Of a stretch of 64,000 nt of DNA, positions 44,299 to 53,378 are shown one piece after another (positions within the stretch are counted from its first letter, which is position 1; every line of letters begins with the position of its first letter). The notes under the pieces were generated by a model. That model made no database searches. It was not told the origin of the DNA and saw only the letters and a list, made by a program, of their open reading frames with translations. Source of the DNA: Pannonibacter tanglangensis (GTDB lineage: Bacteria > Pseudomonadota > Alphaproteobacteria > Rhizobiales > Stappiaceae). The stretch lies in the NCBI RefSeq assembly GCF_009915685.1, contig NZ_JAABLP010000007.1; one strand, written 5' to 3'. The position numbers and the translations under genes were made by a program.

Positions 44299-45249
44299 CT
44301 AGAGGTCCCGAAGCACCTCGCTGGCCCGGACGGCGGCGGAGGCGCGGTTCTCGACACCGAGTTTGACGTAGATCTGTTCGAGGTGCTTGTTCACCGTGCG
44401 AGGGCTGAGGCCGAGAATGTCGCCGATGTCCTTGTTGGACTTGCCGCGCGAGATCCATGTCAGGACATCCGCCTCGCGCGGCGTGAGACCGAAGCGCTGG
44501 CGCAGGGCGTCCGTCTGGCCGGGGTGGCTGGCGCTGGTGAGGCGGAACAGGTGCTCGTCGGCGCTGATCGAGCCGATGGGGGCGAATTCATACTGGCCGG
44601 CGGCCCCGAGATCGAGCACCAGCGGGTCGGGCCGTCCCGTCGCCTGTCGGCTTGCGGCGGCGATCCAGCCGGCCAGCGCGGTTCGGATACGGTCCAGCGC
44701 GGTTTCGCCTGCAGCAACCGTGCCTCGGTCCAGGGCTTCGAGAACCTGGCTGGTCTGCGGTGTGGACCACTTGATGTTGCCGTCCGCGCTGACGGCGATC
44801 AGGTGCCGGCCTGCGGCATCCAGCGCGATGCGCGCGCTCTGGACCTGGCGCGCATTGGCAAGGTGCACCCGGATGCGGGCCTGCAGCTCGTCGAGATTGA
44901 TCGGCTTGGTGAGAAAGTCGACACCGCCGCTTTCCAGCGCATGCACCACATGCTCGGTCTCGCTGAGGCCGGTCATGAAGATCACCGGCACATGCTCCAG
45001 CCCGCGCCGGGCCTTGAGCAGCCGGCAGGTCTCGAAGCCGTCGGGTGCGGGCATCACCGCGTCCATCAGAACCATGTCCGGCGTGATGCGGTCGCAGATG
45101 GCCAGCGCGGCGGTGCCGGAGGTGGCGACCAGCACGGTGACGCCGGAGGTCTCCAGCGCCTTCGTCAGGAAGCCGAGGGTCTCGGGGGAATCATCCACCA
45201 CGAGGACGATGTCGCGCGAGGCTGCGGGGGATCCGGCGGCGTCAGTCAT
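44299..45249 (-). CDS. LuxR-type response regulator
   Basis: A 316-residue regulator from ATG 45249, whose start lies within the last codons of the hybrid kinase gene (8-bp overlap). The receiver domain (about 13-130) has acidic pocket DD at 19-20, phosphoacceptor D63 (VLMDAVMP) and Lys in FLTKPIN. A middle region (about 140-240) looks like a PAS-type or linker domain. The C-terminal LuxR helix-turn-helix is LTPREADVLTWISRGKSNKDIGDILGLSPRTVNKH. Coupled to the permease-kinase and divergent from urtA, it probably controls urea or nitrogen uptake genes. Confidence 0.9.
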   Translation of the reverse strand: MTDAAGSPAASRDIVLVVDDSPETLGFLTKALETSGVTVLVATSGTAALAICDRITPDMVLMDAVMPAPDGFETCRLLKARRGLEHVPVIFMTGLSETEHVVHALESGGVDFLTKPINLDELQARIRVHLANARQVQSARIALDAAGRHLIAVSADGNIKWSTPQTSQVLEALDRGTVAAGETALDRIRTALAGWIAAASRQATGRPDPLVLDLGAAGQYEFAPIGSISADEHLFRLTSASHPGQTDALRQRFGLTPREADVLTWISRGKSNKDIGDILGLSPRTVNKHLEQIYVKLGVENRASAAVRASEVLRDL

Positions 45250-48200
45250 GGGGGGCTGTGTCCTCGAGGATCTTGCGATAGCCGGCAAAGTCGAACTGTT
45301 CGATGCTTGTGCGAAGACGGGCGATGAGAGCGGCATCCGCGCCCGCGCTGTCCAGCTCGCTGAGCTTGGCCTCGATGCCATGGACATAGCCGATGTCGCC
45401 GAGGCTGATCAGGTCGCGGATGTGCCGTGATGACAGGGAGGCGGCTGCAACCGGTGCAGCGTCGTTCTCGCCGACCACGGCCGGGGCTGGCGCCACAGGG
45501 GCCTGGACCAAGGAGGGGGCATCGCCGGCCCGGGTCCAGCTCAGGCCGAGCAGGCGGCCGATCCGGTCCAGGAGCTGGGCGAGATCGACGGGTTTCGACA
45601 GGGCGTCGTCATGCGCCGGTTCGCCGGCCGGGCGCAGGGCCGTGTCGCCGATGTTGGCCGAGAGCATGACGATGGGTGCGGTGAGGCCGCGCTGGCGCAA
45701 GAGGCTTGCCACCTGCCAGCCGTTCATGCCGGGCATGGAAATGTCGACCAGCAGCAGGTCCGGCCTGGTGCGGAAGGCGCTGTCGATGCCCTGCGGCCCG
45801 TCGGCGGCCAGTTCCACGTCAAAGCCGAGCGGGGCGAGGATTTCGACCATCAGCGCCCGGTGATCGGCATTGTCGTCGATGACGAGGATCCGGCGGCGCG
45901 GGCCGGTGTAGCCGGTGACGGGGCGTTCGGGCGTGACCAGCGGCTGCTGGTCGGCAAGGGCGGCCAGCATCAGCCGCACCTCGAAGGTGCTGCCCTCACC
46001 GGGACGGCTCGTCACGGCCAGCGACCCGCCGAGGGTCTGCGCCATCAGCTTGGTGATCGTCAGCCCCAGCCCCAGACCGGGCGTGCGGGCGACGCTTTCG
46101 CCGCTGCCGCGCCCGAAGGGCTCGAAGATGCGGGTCATGTCCTCCTCGCCGATGCCGGTGCCGGTGTCGGAAATGCGGAAGGTGGCGACCTGCGACCGGT
46201 AGCCGACCTCCAGCGTGATGGTGCCGGAGCTGGTGAATTTCACCGCATTCGACAACAGGTTGACGAGGATCTGGCGCAGGCGCTTTTCATCGGTGCGCAC
46301 CAGCGTCGGCAGGTTGGGTGCCTTGCGGAACGCGAAGGCAAGGCCGGCCGCCTGGGTCTGCAGCCGCACCATGGCGACGATCTGGTCGAGGAACTCGTGG
46401 ATGTTGACCGTGGCCATGTCCACCTGCAGCCGGCCGGCCTCGATGCGGGATATGTCCAGCAAGCCGTCGATCAGGCCGGAGAGGTGCTCGGCGCTGCGGC
46501 GGATGACGCGGATCGAGGCCTTGCGTTCGCGCGGGATGGCCTCGTCCCGTTCCAGCACCTGGGCATAGCCCAGCACCGCGTTGAGCGGCGTGCGCAGCTC
46601 GTGGCTGAGGCCGATGACATAGCGGCTCTTGGCGAGGTTGGCGGCCTCGGCCGCTTCCTTCGCCTTCTGCAGGGCGGCGTCGGTCTTGCGGTGCGCCTCG
46701 ATCTCCTTCAGCAGCAGCGAGTTCTGGCGCAGGGATTCCTCCTCCGCCACGTTGCGGGTGTCATGCGCCAGCACAAGGAACCAGATGCCCACCCCGGCCG
46801 AGATGGCAAAGACGACGAAGATCAGCGCCACCGTCCGGCCGACCACATCGGCACCCGGCGGCAGGCTGGTGGCGGCCTGGTGGGTGATTACGGTCAGGAT
46901 CAGGGCAATGCCGGAGATGACCGGTATGGCGGTCATCAGATAGCGGCCAAGCCGGGTGGAAAGATGGGCCAGGATCCAGGACGGCAGCGTGGCCTCTGCG
47001 ACGCTGCGCGCCTGATACTTCAGCCGGGCCTTGGGCTTGCAGCTGTCATGACAGCGCGCATCCAGCGAACAGCACAGCGAGCAGATCGGCACCTGATAGG
47101 CCGGGCAATAGGCCATGTCCTCGGGCTCGAACGGGTTTTCGCAGATCGAGCAGGTGATGGCCGTCTTCGTTTGCCAGTGCCGGCGCGGCTTGCGCGCGAG
47201 ATAGTACTTGCCGCCCGTTGCCCAGGCGATGGCCGGCGCCAGCACGAAGGCGAGCGCCAGCGCGATGAAGGTGGCGAGTGCGGCCGCCGTCGGGCCGAAG
47301 GCGCCGTAGTGGGCGAGCAGGGCGACGATGGCAGCAACGGCCATGGCGCCGGTGCCGACCGGGTTGATGTCGTAGAGATGCGCCCGCTTGAACTCGATGC
47401 CGGGGGGCGACAGTCCGAGCGGCTTGTTCACGAACAGGTCCGCCGAGATCGCCGACAGCCAGGCCATGGCGATGATCGAGAACACGCCGAGCGTTTCCTC
47501 CAGGAGGCCGTAGATGCCGAGTTCCATCAGGAGGAGCGCGATGCCGACATTGAAGACCAGCCAGACCACGCGGCCCGGATGGGAATGGGTGAGGCGGGAG
47601 AAGAAATTCGACCAGGCCAGCGACCCGGCATAGGCATTCATCACGTTGATCTTCAGCTGCGCCACCACGACGAAGGCTGCCATCAGCAGCACGGCAGCCT
47701 GCTCGGACGGCAGCATGTAGCCGAAGGCGACCGCATACATGCGCGACGGCTCGTCCGCTTCTGCCACCGGGACGCCGGCGGAGAGGACGAGCACGGCCAG
47801 GAATGACCCGGCGATCAGCTTCGGCAGGCCGATGATGACCCAGCCGGGGCCGGCCAGAAACAGGGCAAGGCGGCGCAGGCGGCCGGGCTTCTCGCCGGGC
47901 GGCAAGAAGCGCAGGAAGTCGACCTGCTCGCCGATCTGGGCCATCAGCGCCAGGATCACCGCCGAGGCGGCGCCGAACTGCATCAGATCGACGGGGTTGG
48001 AATGCGGCGGTCGCGGTGTTCCGGTGGCCGGGTCGATCCCGGCAAAGCCGAGCCACGTGCCGACCGCATCCCAGTCGGCTGCCGCGATGAAGAGGAAGGG
48101 CAGGATGTTCAGCACCACCCAGAAGGACTGGGTGAGGATCTGGAAGCGGCTGATGAGCGTGATGCCATGGGTGACCAGCGGGATCACCACCAGCGCGCTG

Positions 48201-48664
48201 ACGATGTAGCCGATCCACAACGGCAGGCCGAAGGCGTATTCGAGCGCGCTCGACATGATCGAGGCCTCGATGGCGAACAGGATGAAGGTGAAGCTGGCAT
48301 AGATCAGCGAGGTCAGCGTCGAGCCGATGTAGCCGAACCCGGCGCCCCGGGTCAGCAGGTCGATGTCGACGCCATGGCGCATCGCCGAGCGGGCGATCGG
48401 CCAGCCGACCAGCAGAAGCACGAGACAGCCGACCAGCATCGCCGCGAAGGCATTGGCCGTGCCGTAGGACAGGGTGATGGCCCCGCCGATGGCTTCCAGC
48501 GCCAGAAACGCGATCGCGCCGCCGGCGGTGTGCGAGATGGCGCGGCTGGACAGGCGACGGGCGCTCTTGGCCGTGAAGCGCAGCGCATAGTCTTCCAGGG
48601 TCTGGTTGTTGACCCATTGGTTGTAATGCCGCCGCACCGGCAGGATGCGCTGGCGCGCGGTCAT
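45242..48664 (-). CDS. Hybrid sensor kinase with NCS1/cytosine-permease-like sensor domain
   Basis: 1140 residues from ATG 48664, behind an AGGGAGG site eight bases upstream. Residues 25-490 are a twelve-helix NCS1 permease-like domain with conserved ISHTAGGAIAF, LLTRGAGFGYIGST and LKINVMNAYAGSLAWSNFF. A Cys-rich module, CSICENPFEPEDMAYC to CHDSC (505-542), looks zinc-binding. Two more membrane helices follow (about 572-635) and a coiled coil. HisKA has H688 (GLSHELRTPLNAVLGYAQ), then an HATPase with NLLSNAVKF and GLGLGLTITK. A receiver carries D974. The last 100 residues form a helical domain that may act in phosphotransfer, though no clear Hpt His was found. Together with the divergent urea transporter it suggests a transceptor-type urea or pyrimidine-product sensor. 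Confidence 0.9.
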   Translation of the reverse strand: MTARQRILPVRRHYNQWVNNQTLEDYALRFTAKSARRLSSRAISHTAGGAIAFLALEAIGGAITLSYGTANAFAAMLVGCLVLLLVGWPIARSAMRHGVDIDLLTRGAGFGYIGSTLTSLIYASFTFILFAIEASIMSSALEYAFGLPLWIGYIVSALVVIPLVTHGITLISRFQILTQSFWVVLNILPFLFIAAADWDAVGTWLGFAGIDPATGTPRPPHSNPVDLMQFGAASAVILALMAQIGEQVDFLRFLPPGEKPGRLRRLALFLAGPGWVIIGLPKLIAGSFLAVLVLSAGVPVAEADEPSRMYAVAFGYMLPSEQAAVLLMAAFVVVAQLKINVMNAYAGSLAWSNFFSRLTHSHPGRVVWLVFNVGIALLLMELGIYGLLEETLGVFSIIAMAWLSAISADLFVNKPLGLSPPGIEFKRAHLYDINPVGTGAMAVAAIVALLAHYGAFGPTAAALATFIALALAFVLAPAIAWATGGKYYLARKPRRHWQTKTAITCSICENPFEPEDMAYCPAYQVPICSLCCSLDARCHDSCKPKARLKYQARSVAEATLPSWILAHLSTRLGRYLMTAIPVISGIALILTVITHQAATSLPPGADVVGRTVALIFVVFAISAGVGIWFLVLAHDTRNVAEEESLRQNSLLLKEIEAHRKTDAALQKAKEAAEAANLAKSRYVIGLSHELRTPLNAVLGYAQVLERDEAIPRERKASIRVIRRSAEHLSGLIDGLLDISRIEAGRLQVDMATVNIHEFLDQIVAMVRLQTQAAGLAFAFRKAPNLPTLVRTDEKRLRQILVNLLSNAVKFTSSGTITLEVGYRSQVATFRISDTGTGIGEEDMTRIFEPFGRGSGESVARTPGLGLGLTITKLMAQTLGGSLAVTSRPGEGSTFEVRLMLAALADQQPLVTPERPVTGYTGPRRRILVIDDNADHRALMVEILAPLGFDVELAADGPQGIDSAFRTRPDLLLVDISMPGMNGWQVASLLRQRGLTAPIVMLSANIGDTALRPAGEPAHDDALSKPVDLAQLLDRIGRLLGLSWTRAGDAPSLVQAPVAPAPAVVGENDAAPVAAASLSSRHIRDLISLGDIGYVHGIEAKLSELDSAGADAALIARLRTSIEQFDFAGYRKILEDTAPHD

Positions 48665-48783
48665 CCCATCCGCCTCCCTTCTGGGCATCTGCTGCAATTT
48701 TGAGCCCTTCCGGCGGGGTGGGACGGGCCTCGGCCGTCCCGCCAGCCGCTTTACGCGCTTCTGTCCCCGCCTTTGCAGGGTTC

Positions 48784-48820
48784 GTGCCGCTTTGCCTGCC
48801 TGCCGCAGAGGCAGCGGCAC
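48784..48820. repeat. GC hairpin between kinase gene and urtA
   Basis: Inverted arms GTGCCGC/GCGGCAC and TGCCT/AGGCA. No T-run on either strand, so not a standard terminator. It lies in the divergent control region. Confidence 0.4.
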
Positions 48821-48837
48821 GGATGACGCAGGGGGCT

Positions 48838-48853
48838 TACGTCAATCGACGTA
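48838..48853. promoter_or_regulatory. Candidate operator TACGTC-N4-GACGTA in divergent urt control region
   Basis: A perfect 6+6 inverted repeat with a 4-bp spacer, about 133 bp before urtA and 174 bp before the kinase gene. LuxR-type regulators often bind such dyads, and the regulator encoded in the neighbouring operon is of that type. The link is inference. Confidence 0.4.
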
Positions 48854-48985
48854 TGTTGCGTTGCGGTATGGCGGCGCACGATCCCTTCGACGGCTGCACC
48901 AAACCAGCCGGTGGGCCGGTACGGGATGCGACACGGGTCGACACCGGCCCCGGACAGTCAGTCGGGGACAGAAGGGGACAGACAG

Positions 48986-50278
48986 ATGATGAAGCTGACG
49001 AGCCGCATGGCAGGTCTCACGCTCGCGGGGCTCATGGCATCGACCATGATCAGCGGCGCCATGGCCGAGGAGACGATCAAGATCGGGATCCTGCACTCGC
49101 TCTCGGGCACGATGGCGATTTCGGAGACCACGCTGAAGGACACGATGCTGTTCCTCATCGAGGAGCAGAACAAGAAGGGCGGCGTGCTTGGCAAGAAGCT
49201 CGAGCCCGTGGTCGTCGATCCGGCGTCCGACTGGCCGCTGTTTGCCGAAAAGGCGCGCGAGCTGATCTCCGTCAACAAGGTCTCGGCCGTGTTCGGCTGC
49301 TGGACCTCGGTGTCGCGCAAGTCGGTGCTGCCGGTGTTCGAGGAACTGAACTCGATCCTGTTCTATCCGGTCCAGTATGAGGGCGAGGAAAGCCAGCGCA
49401 ACGTGTTCTACACCGGTGCTGCGCCCAACCAGCAGGCGATCCCGGCCGTGGATTACCTGATGAACGAGGAAGGCGTCGAGCGTTGGGTGCTCGCCGGCAC
49501 CGACTACGTCTATCCGCGCACGACCAACAAGATCCTTGAGGCCTACCTGAAGTCGAAGGGCGTCAAGGACGAGGACATCATGATCAACTACACGCCGTTC
49601 GGTCATTCCGACTGGCAGACGATCGTGTCCGACATCAAGGCCTTCGGGTCGGCCGGCAAGAAGACGGCGGTGGTCTCGACCATCAACGGCGATGCCAACG
49701 TGCCGTTCTACAAGGAGCTGGGCAACGCCGGCATCAAGGCCGAAGACATCCCGGTCGTCGCCTTCTCGGTGGGTGAGGAAGAGCTCGCCGGCCTCGACAC
49801 CGCGCCGCTGGTTGGTCACCTGGCCGCCTGGAACTACTTCCAGTCCGTCGACAACCCGGTCAATGCCGAGTTCATCAAGAGCTGGCGCGCCTTCATCGGC
49901 GACGAGAAGCGGGTGACCAACGACCCGATGGAGGCTCATTTCATCGGCTTCAACATGTGGGTGAAGGCCGTCGAAAAGGCTGGCACCACCGATCCGGACG
50001 CCGTCATCGACTCGCTCATCGGCGTGTCCGTGCCGAACCTCTCCGGCGGCTATTCGGCGATGATGCCCAATCACCACATCACCAAGCCGGTGCTGATCGG
50101 CGAGATCCAGGCCGACGGCCAGTTCGAGACCGTCTGGCAGACCCCGGGCCTCGTGGTGGGCGACGAGTGGTCCGATTACCTCGAAGGCTCCAAGGACCTG
50201 ATCGCCGACTGGCGTGCGCCCCTGTCCTGCGGGAACTTCAACGTCAAGACCGGCAAGTGCGGCGGCTCCGGCAGCTGA
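48986..50278 (+). CDS. urtA: Urea ABC transporter substrate-binding protein UrtA
   Basis: A 430-residue periplasmic binding protein from ATG 48986, with GGGGACAG upstream. The signal peptide ends near SGAMA/EE. The class I (HAAT-type) fold begins TIKIGILHSLSGTMAISETTLKD. Typical UrtA segments are VFGCWTSVSRKSVLPVFEE, LFYPVQYEGEESQ and PNHHITKPVLIGEIQADGQF. It ends in a Cys pair (SCGN...GKCGG) seen in relatives. It delivers urea, and sometimes short-chain amides, to UrtBC. A strong hairpin follows, which should keep urtA message in excess. Confidence 0.95.
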   Translation: MMKLTSRMAGLTLAGLMASTMISGAMAEETIKIGILHSLSGTMAISETTLKDTMLFLIEEQNKKGGVLGKKLEPVVVDPASDWPLFAEKARELISVNKVSAVFGCWTSVSRKSVLPVFEELNSILFYPVQYEGEESQRNVFYTGAAPNQQAIPAVDYLMNEEGVERWVLAGTDYVYPRTTNKILEAYLKSKGVKDEDIMINYTPFGHSDWQTIVSDIKAFGSAGKKTAVVSTINGDANVPFYKELGNAGIKAEDIPVVAFSVGEEELAGLDTAPLVGHLAAWNYFQSVDNPVNAEFIKSWRAFIGDEKRVTNDPMEAHFIGFNMWVKAVEKAGTTDPDAVIDSLIGVSVPNLSGGYSAMMPNHHITKPVLIGEIQADGQFETVWQTPGLVVGDEWSDYLEGSKDLIADWRAPLSCGNFNVKTGKCGGSGS

Positions 50279-50294
50279 TGTGAACGCAAGCGAG

Positions 50295-50327
50295 GTCCCC
50301 TTTCCGGATGTCCGGAAAGGGGACTTT
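50295..50327 (+). terminator. Strong hairpin between urtA and urtB (attenuator or processing site)
   Basis: A 14-bp perfect stem (50295-50308 with 50311-50324, GTCCCCTTTCCGGA) and a minimal TG loop, then TTT. Such hairpins after binding-protein genes limit read-through and protect upstream mRNA. Confidence 0.75.
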
Positions 50328-50345
50328 CGAGACGCTGAAAAGTTC

Positions 50346-50528
50346 TCCGTGTCACCCCGGGCGGAGCGGAGCGAAGACCCGGGGCCTACTCGTTTGCAGA
50401 GCGGCTTTTTTCCGCTCGATCAATCCACCTGCGCACCTGTGCTCCATTCGGTGGCGTCTGACCTTGCTGCAAGGCTCTGGAAGCGAGTGGGCCCCGGCTC
50501 TCGCGTTGCTCGGCCGGGGTGACACGGA
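50346..50528. repeat. REP/RIME-like palindromic element inside the urt operon
   Basis: The ends are 15-bp perfect inverted repeats (TCCGTGTCACCCCGG at 50346-50360, complement at 50514-50528), with inner arms ACCCGGGGCC/GGGCCCCGG. The left arm shares word order with the repeat after pyc (31551-31682). It has no coding content and adds about 180 bp between urtA and urtB. Confidence 0.75.
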
Positions 50529-50592
50529 GCTGGATGCTGAAAATGGCGTGCATGTTGGCCCAATCCCAAATTCTTCCAGCCTGGTGGCGCAT

Positions 50593-52221
50593 ATGTCTCT
50601 GAAAAATCTGATGATCTGCCTGCTGGCGCTGGTGATGGGCGGCATGGTCCAGACGGCCGGCCGGGCGCAAGACGGTGAGGCGCTTCGCCCGCTGGTCAAT
50701 GCGCTGGCGAAGGGTGGCTTCAAGGAAACGGAGGCGCAGATCGGTGCGCTGGCTGCAACCGGCAATCCGGCGGTTGCGCCTGCGCTCGAGGCGCTGGCCG
50801 AGGGCAATCTCTACGAGCGCAAGAGCGATGGTCTCGTGGTCGTCGGCGTCCGGTCCGGGGCGGATCTGGCGCTCACCGATCCGCTGACCGGCGCGGCGCT
50901 GGGCACGGCTCCCCCTGCCGCGCTGACCAAGGTCAAGGTCAACAACAGCCTGCGTCGCGTCATCCGCACCGCGCTGGGCGGGCTCACGCTGATGGCGCCC
51001 GACCCGTCCGTGCGGCTGTCGGCGGCCGAGGCGATCTTCAAGTCGCGCGACGGCGACGCCCTGTCGCTTCTGGACCAGGCCATGACCGCCGAGACCGATC
51101 AGCGCGTGCGCAAGGCCATGGACGAGGCGCGGGCGGCGGTGGTGCTGTCCGGGAGCGCCGACGACGCCCTGAAACTGGGTTCGATCCGGGTTCTGGCCGA
51201 GCGCGGCGACCGTGACGCCCTGTCGGTGCTGACGGCCGTGGCCGGCGACGCCTCGACCTCCGAGCCGGTGCGGGAGGCCGCGACGCGGGCGATCAGCGGC
51301 ATCAACCAGAAGCTGGCGCTGTGGGACGCGGGGCAGAACATCTGGTCCGGCATCTCGCTGGGCTCGGTCCTGCTGCTGGCGGCCATTGGCCTTGCCATCA
51401 CCTTCGGTGTGATGGGGGTCATCAACATGGCGCATGGTGAGATGGTGATGATCGGGGCCTATGTCACCTTCATGGTGCAGGAAGTGATCCGCAGCAGCGC
51501 GCCGGGCCTCTTCAACGGGTCGCTGGCGATTGCCCTGCCGCTTGCCTTTCTCGTCACGGCGCTGATCGGCATCTGCATCGAGCGCGGCATCATCCGCTTC
51601 CTGTATGGCCGGCCGCTGGAGACCCTGCTGGCCACCTGGGGCCTGTCGCTGATCCTGCAGCAGGCCGTGCGCTCCATCTTCGGCCCGACCAACCGGGAAG
51701 TCGGCAATCCGGACTGGATGTCCGGTGCCTTCCAGCTCGGCGAGCTGACCATCACCTACAACCGCCTCTGGATCGTGGTGTTCTCGCTGCTGGTCTTCGC
51801 CGGGCTGATCCTCGTGCTGAAGAAGACCCCCTTCGGCCTCTACACCCGCGCGGTCACCCAGAACCGGCGCATGGCGGCCTCGATGGGCATCCGCACGCCC
51901 TGGATCGATGCGCTGACCTTCGGTCTAGGCTCCGGCATCGCAGGCATTGCCGGTGTGGCGCTGTCGCAGATCGACAACGTGTCGCCGAACCTTGGTCAGG
52001 GCTACATCATCGACAGCTTCATGGTCGTGGTGTTCGGCGGGGTCGGCAATCTCTGGGGCACGCTGGTCGGCGCGCTGACCCTTGGCGTGGTGAACAAGTT
52101 CCTGGAACCCTATGCCGGGGCCGTGCTCGCCAAGATCCTCATGCTCGTCTTCATCATCCTCTTCATCCAGAAGCGTCCGCGCGGGCTGTTCGCCCTCAAG
52201 GGCCGGGCAGTCGAAGCATGA
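50593..52221 (+). CDS. urtB: Urea ABC transporter permease UrtB
   Basis: 542 residues from ATG 50593. This is the long proteobacterial form: a signal-like helix, then a periplasmic helical domain of about 210 residues (LVNALAKGGFKETEAQIGALA, HEAT-like), then the LivH-type permease. Membrane signatures are GVMGVINMAHGEMVMIGAYV, TWGLSLILQQAVRSIFGPTN and VVVFGGVGNLWGTLVGAL. It pairs with UrtC as the channel. The stop overlaps urtC by four bases. Confidence 0.95.
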   Translation: MSLKNLMICLLALVMGGMVQTAGRAQDGEALRPLVNALAKGGFKETEAQIGALAATGNPAVAPALEALAEGNLYERKSDGLVVVGVRSGADLALTDPLTGAALGTAPPAALTKVKVNNSLRRVIRTALGGLTLMAPDPSVRLSAAEAIFKSRDGDALSLLDQAMTAETDQRVRKAMDEARAAVVLSGSADDALKLGSIRVLAERGDRDALSVLTAVAGDASTSEPVREAATRAISGINQKLALWDAGQNIWSGISLGSVLLLAAIGLAITFGVMGVINMAHGEMVMIGAYVTFMVQEVIRSSAPGLFNGSLAIALPLAFLVTALIGICIERGIIRFLYGRPLETLLATWGLSLILQQAVRSIFGPTNREVGNPDWMSGAFQLGELTITYNRLWIVVFSLLVFAGLILVLKKTPFGLYTRAVTQNRRMAASMGIRTPWIDALTFGLGSGIAGIAGVALSQIDNVSPNLGQGYIIDSFMVVVFGGVGNLWGTLVGALTLGVVNKFLEPYAGAVLAKILMLVFIILFIQKRPRGLFALKGRAVEA

Positions 52222-53375
52222 TCACATCCTTCCTCCTGCGCGCCTTCGACCGTCAGGCGGCGCTGTTCCTGGCCATCCTCGGCCTTGTCATTGTCGCGGT
52301 GCCGGCGCTCAACCTGCTGCTGCCGCCGGACCATCCGCTGCATGTACCGACCTATGCGGTCAGCCTGATGGGCAAGTACCTGACCTATGCGCTGCTGGCG
52401 CTGTCGGTGGATCTGGTCTGGGGCTACTGCGGCATCCTCTCGCTCGGACACGGTGCCTTCTTTGCCCTCGGCGGCTATGCCATGGGCATGTATCTGATGC
52501 GCCAGATCGGTCCGCGCGGCGTCTATGGTGATCCGGTGCTGCCGGACTTCATGGTGTTCCTGAACTGGCAGGAGCTGCCGTGGTACTGGTACGGCTTCGA
52601 CATGTTCCCCTTTGCGCTGCTGATGGTGCTGCTGGTGCCGGGCGTGCTGGCCTTCATCTTCGGCTGGTTTGCCTTCCGCTCGCGCGTGTCCGGGGTCTAT
52701 CTGTCGATCATCACCCAGGCGCTCACCTACGCGCTGCTGCTCGCCTTTTTCCGCAATGACATGGGCTTTGGCGGCAACAACGGCCTCACCGACTTCAAGG
52801 ACATCCTCGGCTTCCCGGTCCAGGCGGACGGGACGCGCGCGGCGCTCTTCGTCGCCTCCGGGCTGGCCCTGATCCTGTGCTTCCTGCTGGCCCGTGCCGT
52901 GACCCGCTCCAAGCTGGGCAAGGTGCTGGTGGCGGTGCGCGATGCCGAGAGCCGGACGCGCTTCCTCGGCTACCGGGTGGAGCATTACAAGCTGTTTGTC
53001 TGGACCCTGTCGGCGATGATGGCCGGGCTGGCCGGCGCGCTCTACGTGCCGCAGGTCGGCATCATCAACCCGGGCGAGTTCGAGCCGGCCAACTCCATCG
53101 AGGCCGTCATCTGGGTGGCCGTCGGCGGGCGCGGCACGCTGTTCGGGCCGATCGTCGGCGCGGTGCTGGTCAACTACGGCAAGACCTGGTTCACGGCCGT
53201 GCTGCCGGAGGTCTGGCTGTTTGCCCTCGGAGCGCTGTTCGTGATTGTCACCCTGTTCCTGCCCAAGGGGCTGGTCGGTCTCGTGGCCATGGTCCGCCGC
53301 CGGATGCCGCGGCGCGGCAACCAGACCTCCGATGCCGCAACACCCCCGGCAGCCAAGCCTCAACCGGCGGAGTAA
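52218..53375 (+). CDS. urtC: Urea ABC transporter permease UrtC
   Basis: A 385-residue LivM-type permease. ATG 52218 overlaps the urtB stop (ATGA). Signatures are LSVDLVWGYCGILSLGHGAFFALGGY, FRNDMGFGGNNGLTDFKDILG (typical of UrtC) and EAVIWVAVGGRGTLFGPIVGAV. About nine membrane helices. A short basic tail follows. Next is urtD after 3 bp. Confidence 0.95.
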   Translation: MITSFLLRAFDRQAALFLAILGLVIVAVPALNLLLPPDHPLHVPTYAVSLMGKYLTYALLALSVDLVWGYCGILSLGHGAFFALGGYAMGMYLMRQIGPRGVYGDPVLPDFMVFLNWQELPWYWYGFDMFPFALLMVLLVPGVLAFIFGWFAFRSRVSGVYLSIITQALTYALLLAFFRNDMGFGGNNGLTDFKDILGFPVQADGTRAALFVASGLALILCFLLARAVTRSKLGKVLVAVRDAESRTRFLGYRVEHYKLFVWTLSAMMAGLAGALYVPQVGIINPGEFEPANSIEAVIWVAVGGRGTLFGPIVGAVLVNYGKTWFTAVLPEVWLFALGALFVIVTLFLPKGLVGLVAMVRRRMPRRGNQTSDAATPPAAKPQPAE

Positions 53376-53378
53376 GCC

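Noticed and set aside
45611..47806. 731-residue open frame antisense to the hybrid kinase
   Set aside because: Composition is typical of antisense GC-rich reading; kinase motifs are on the other strand.
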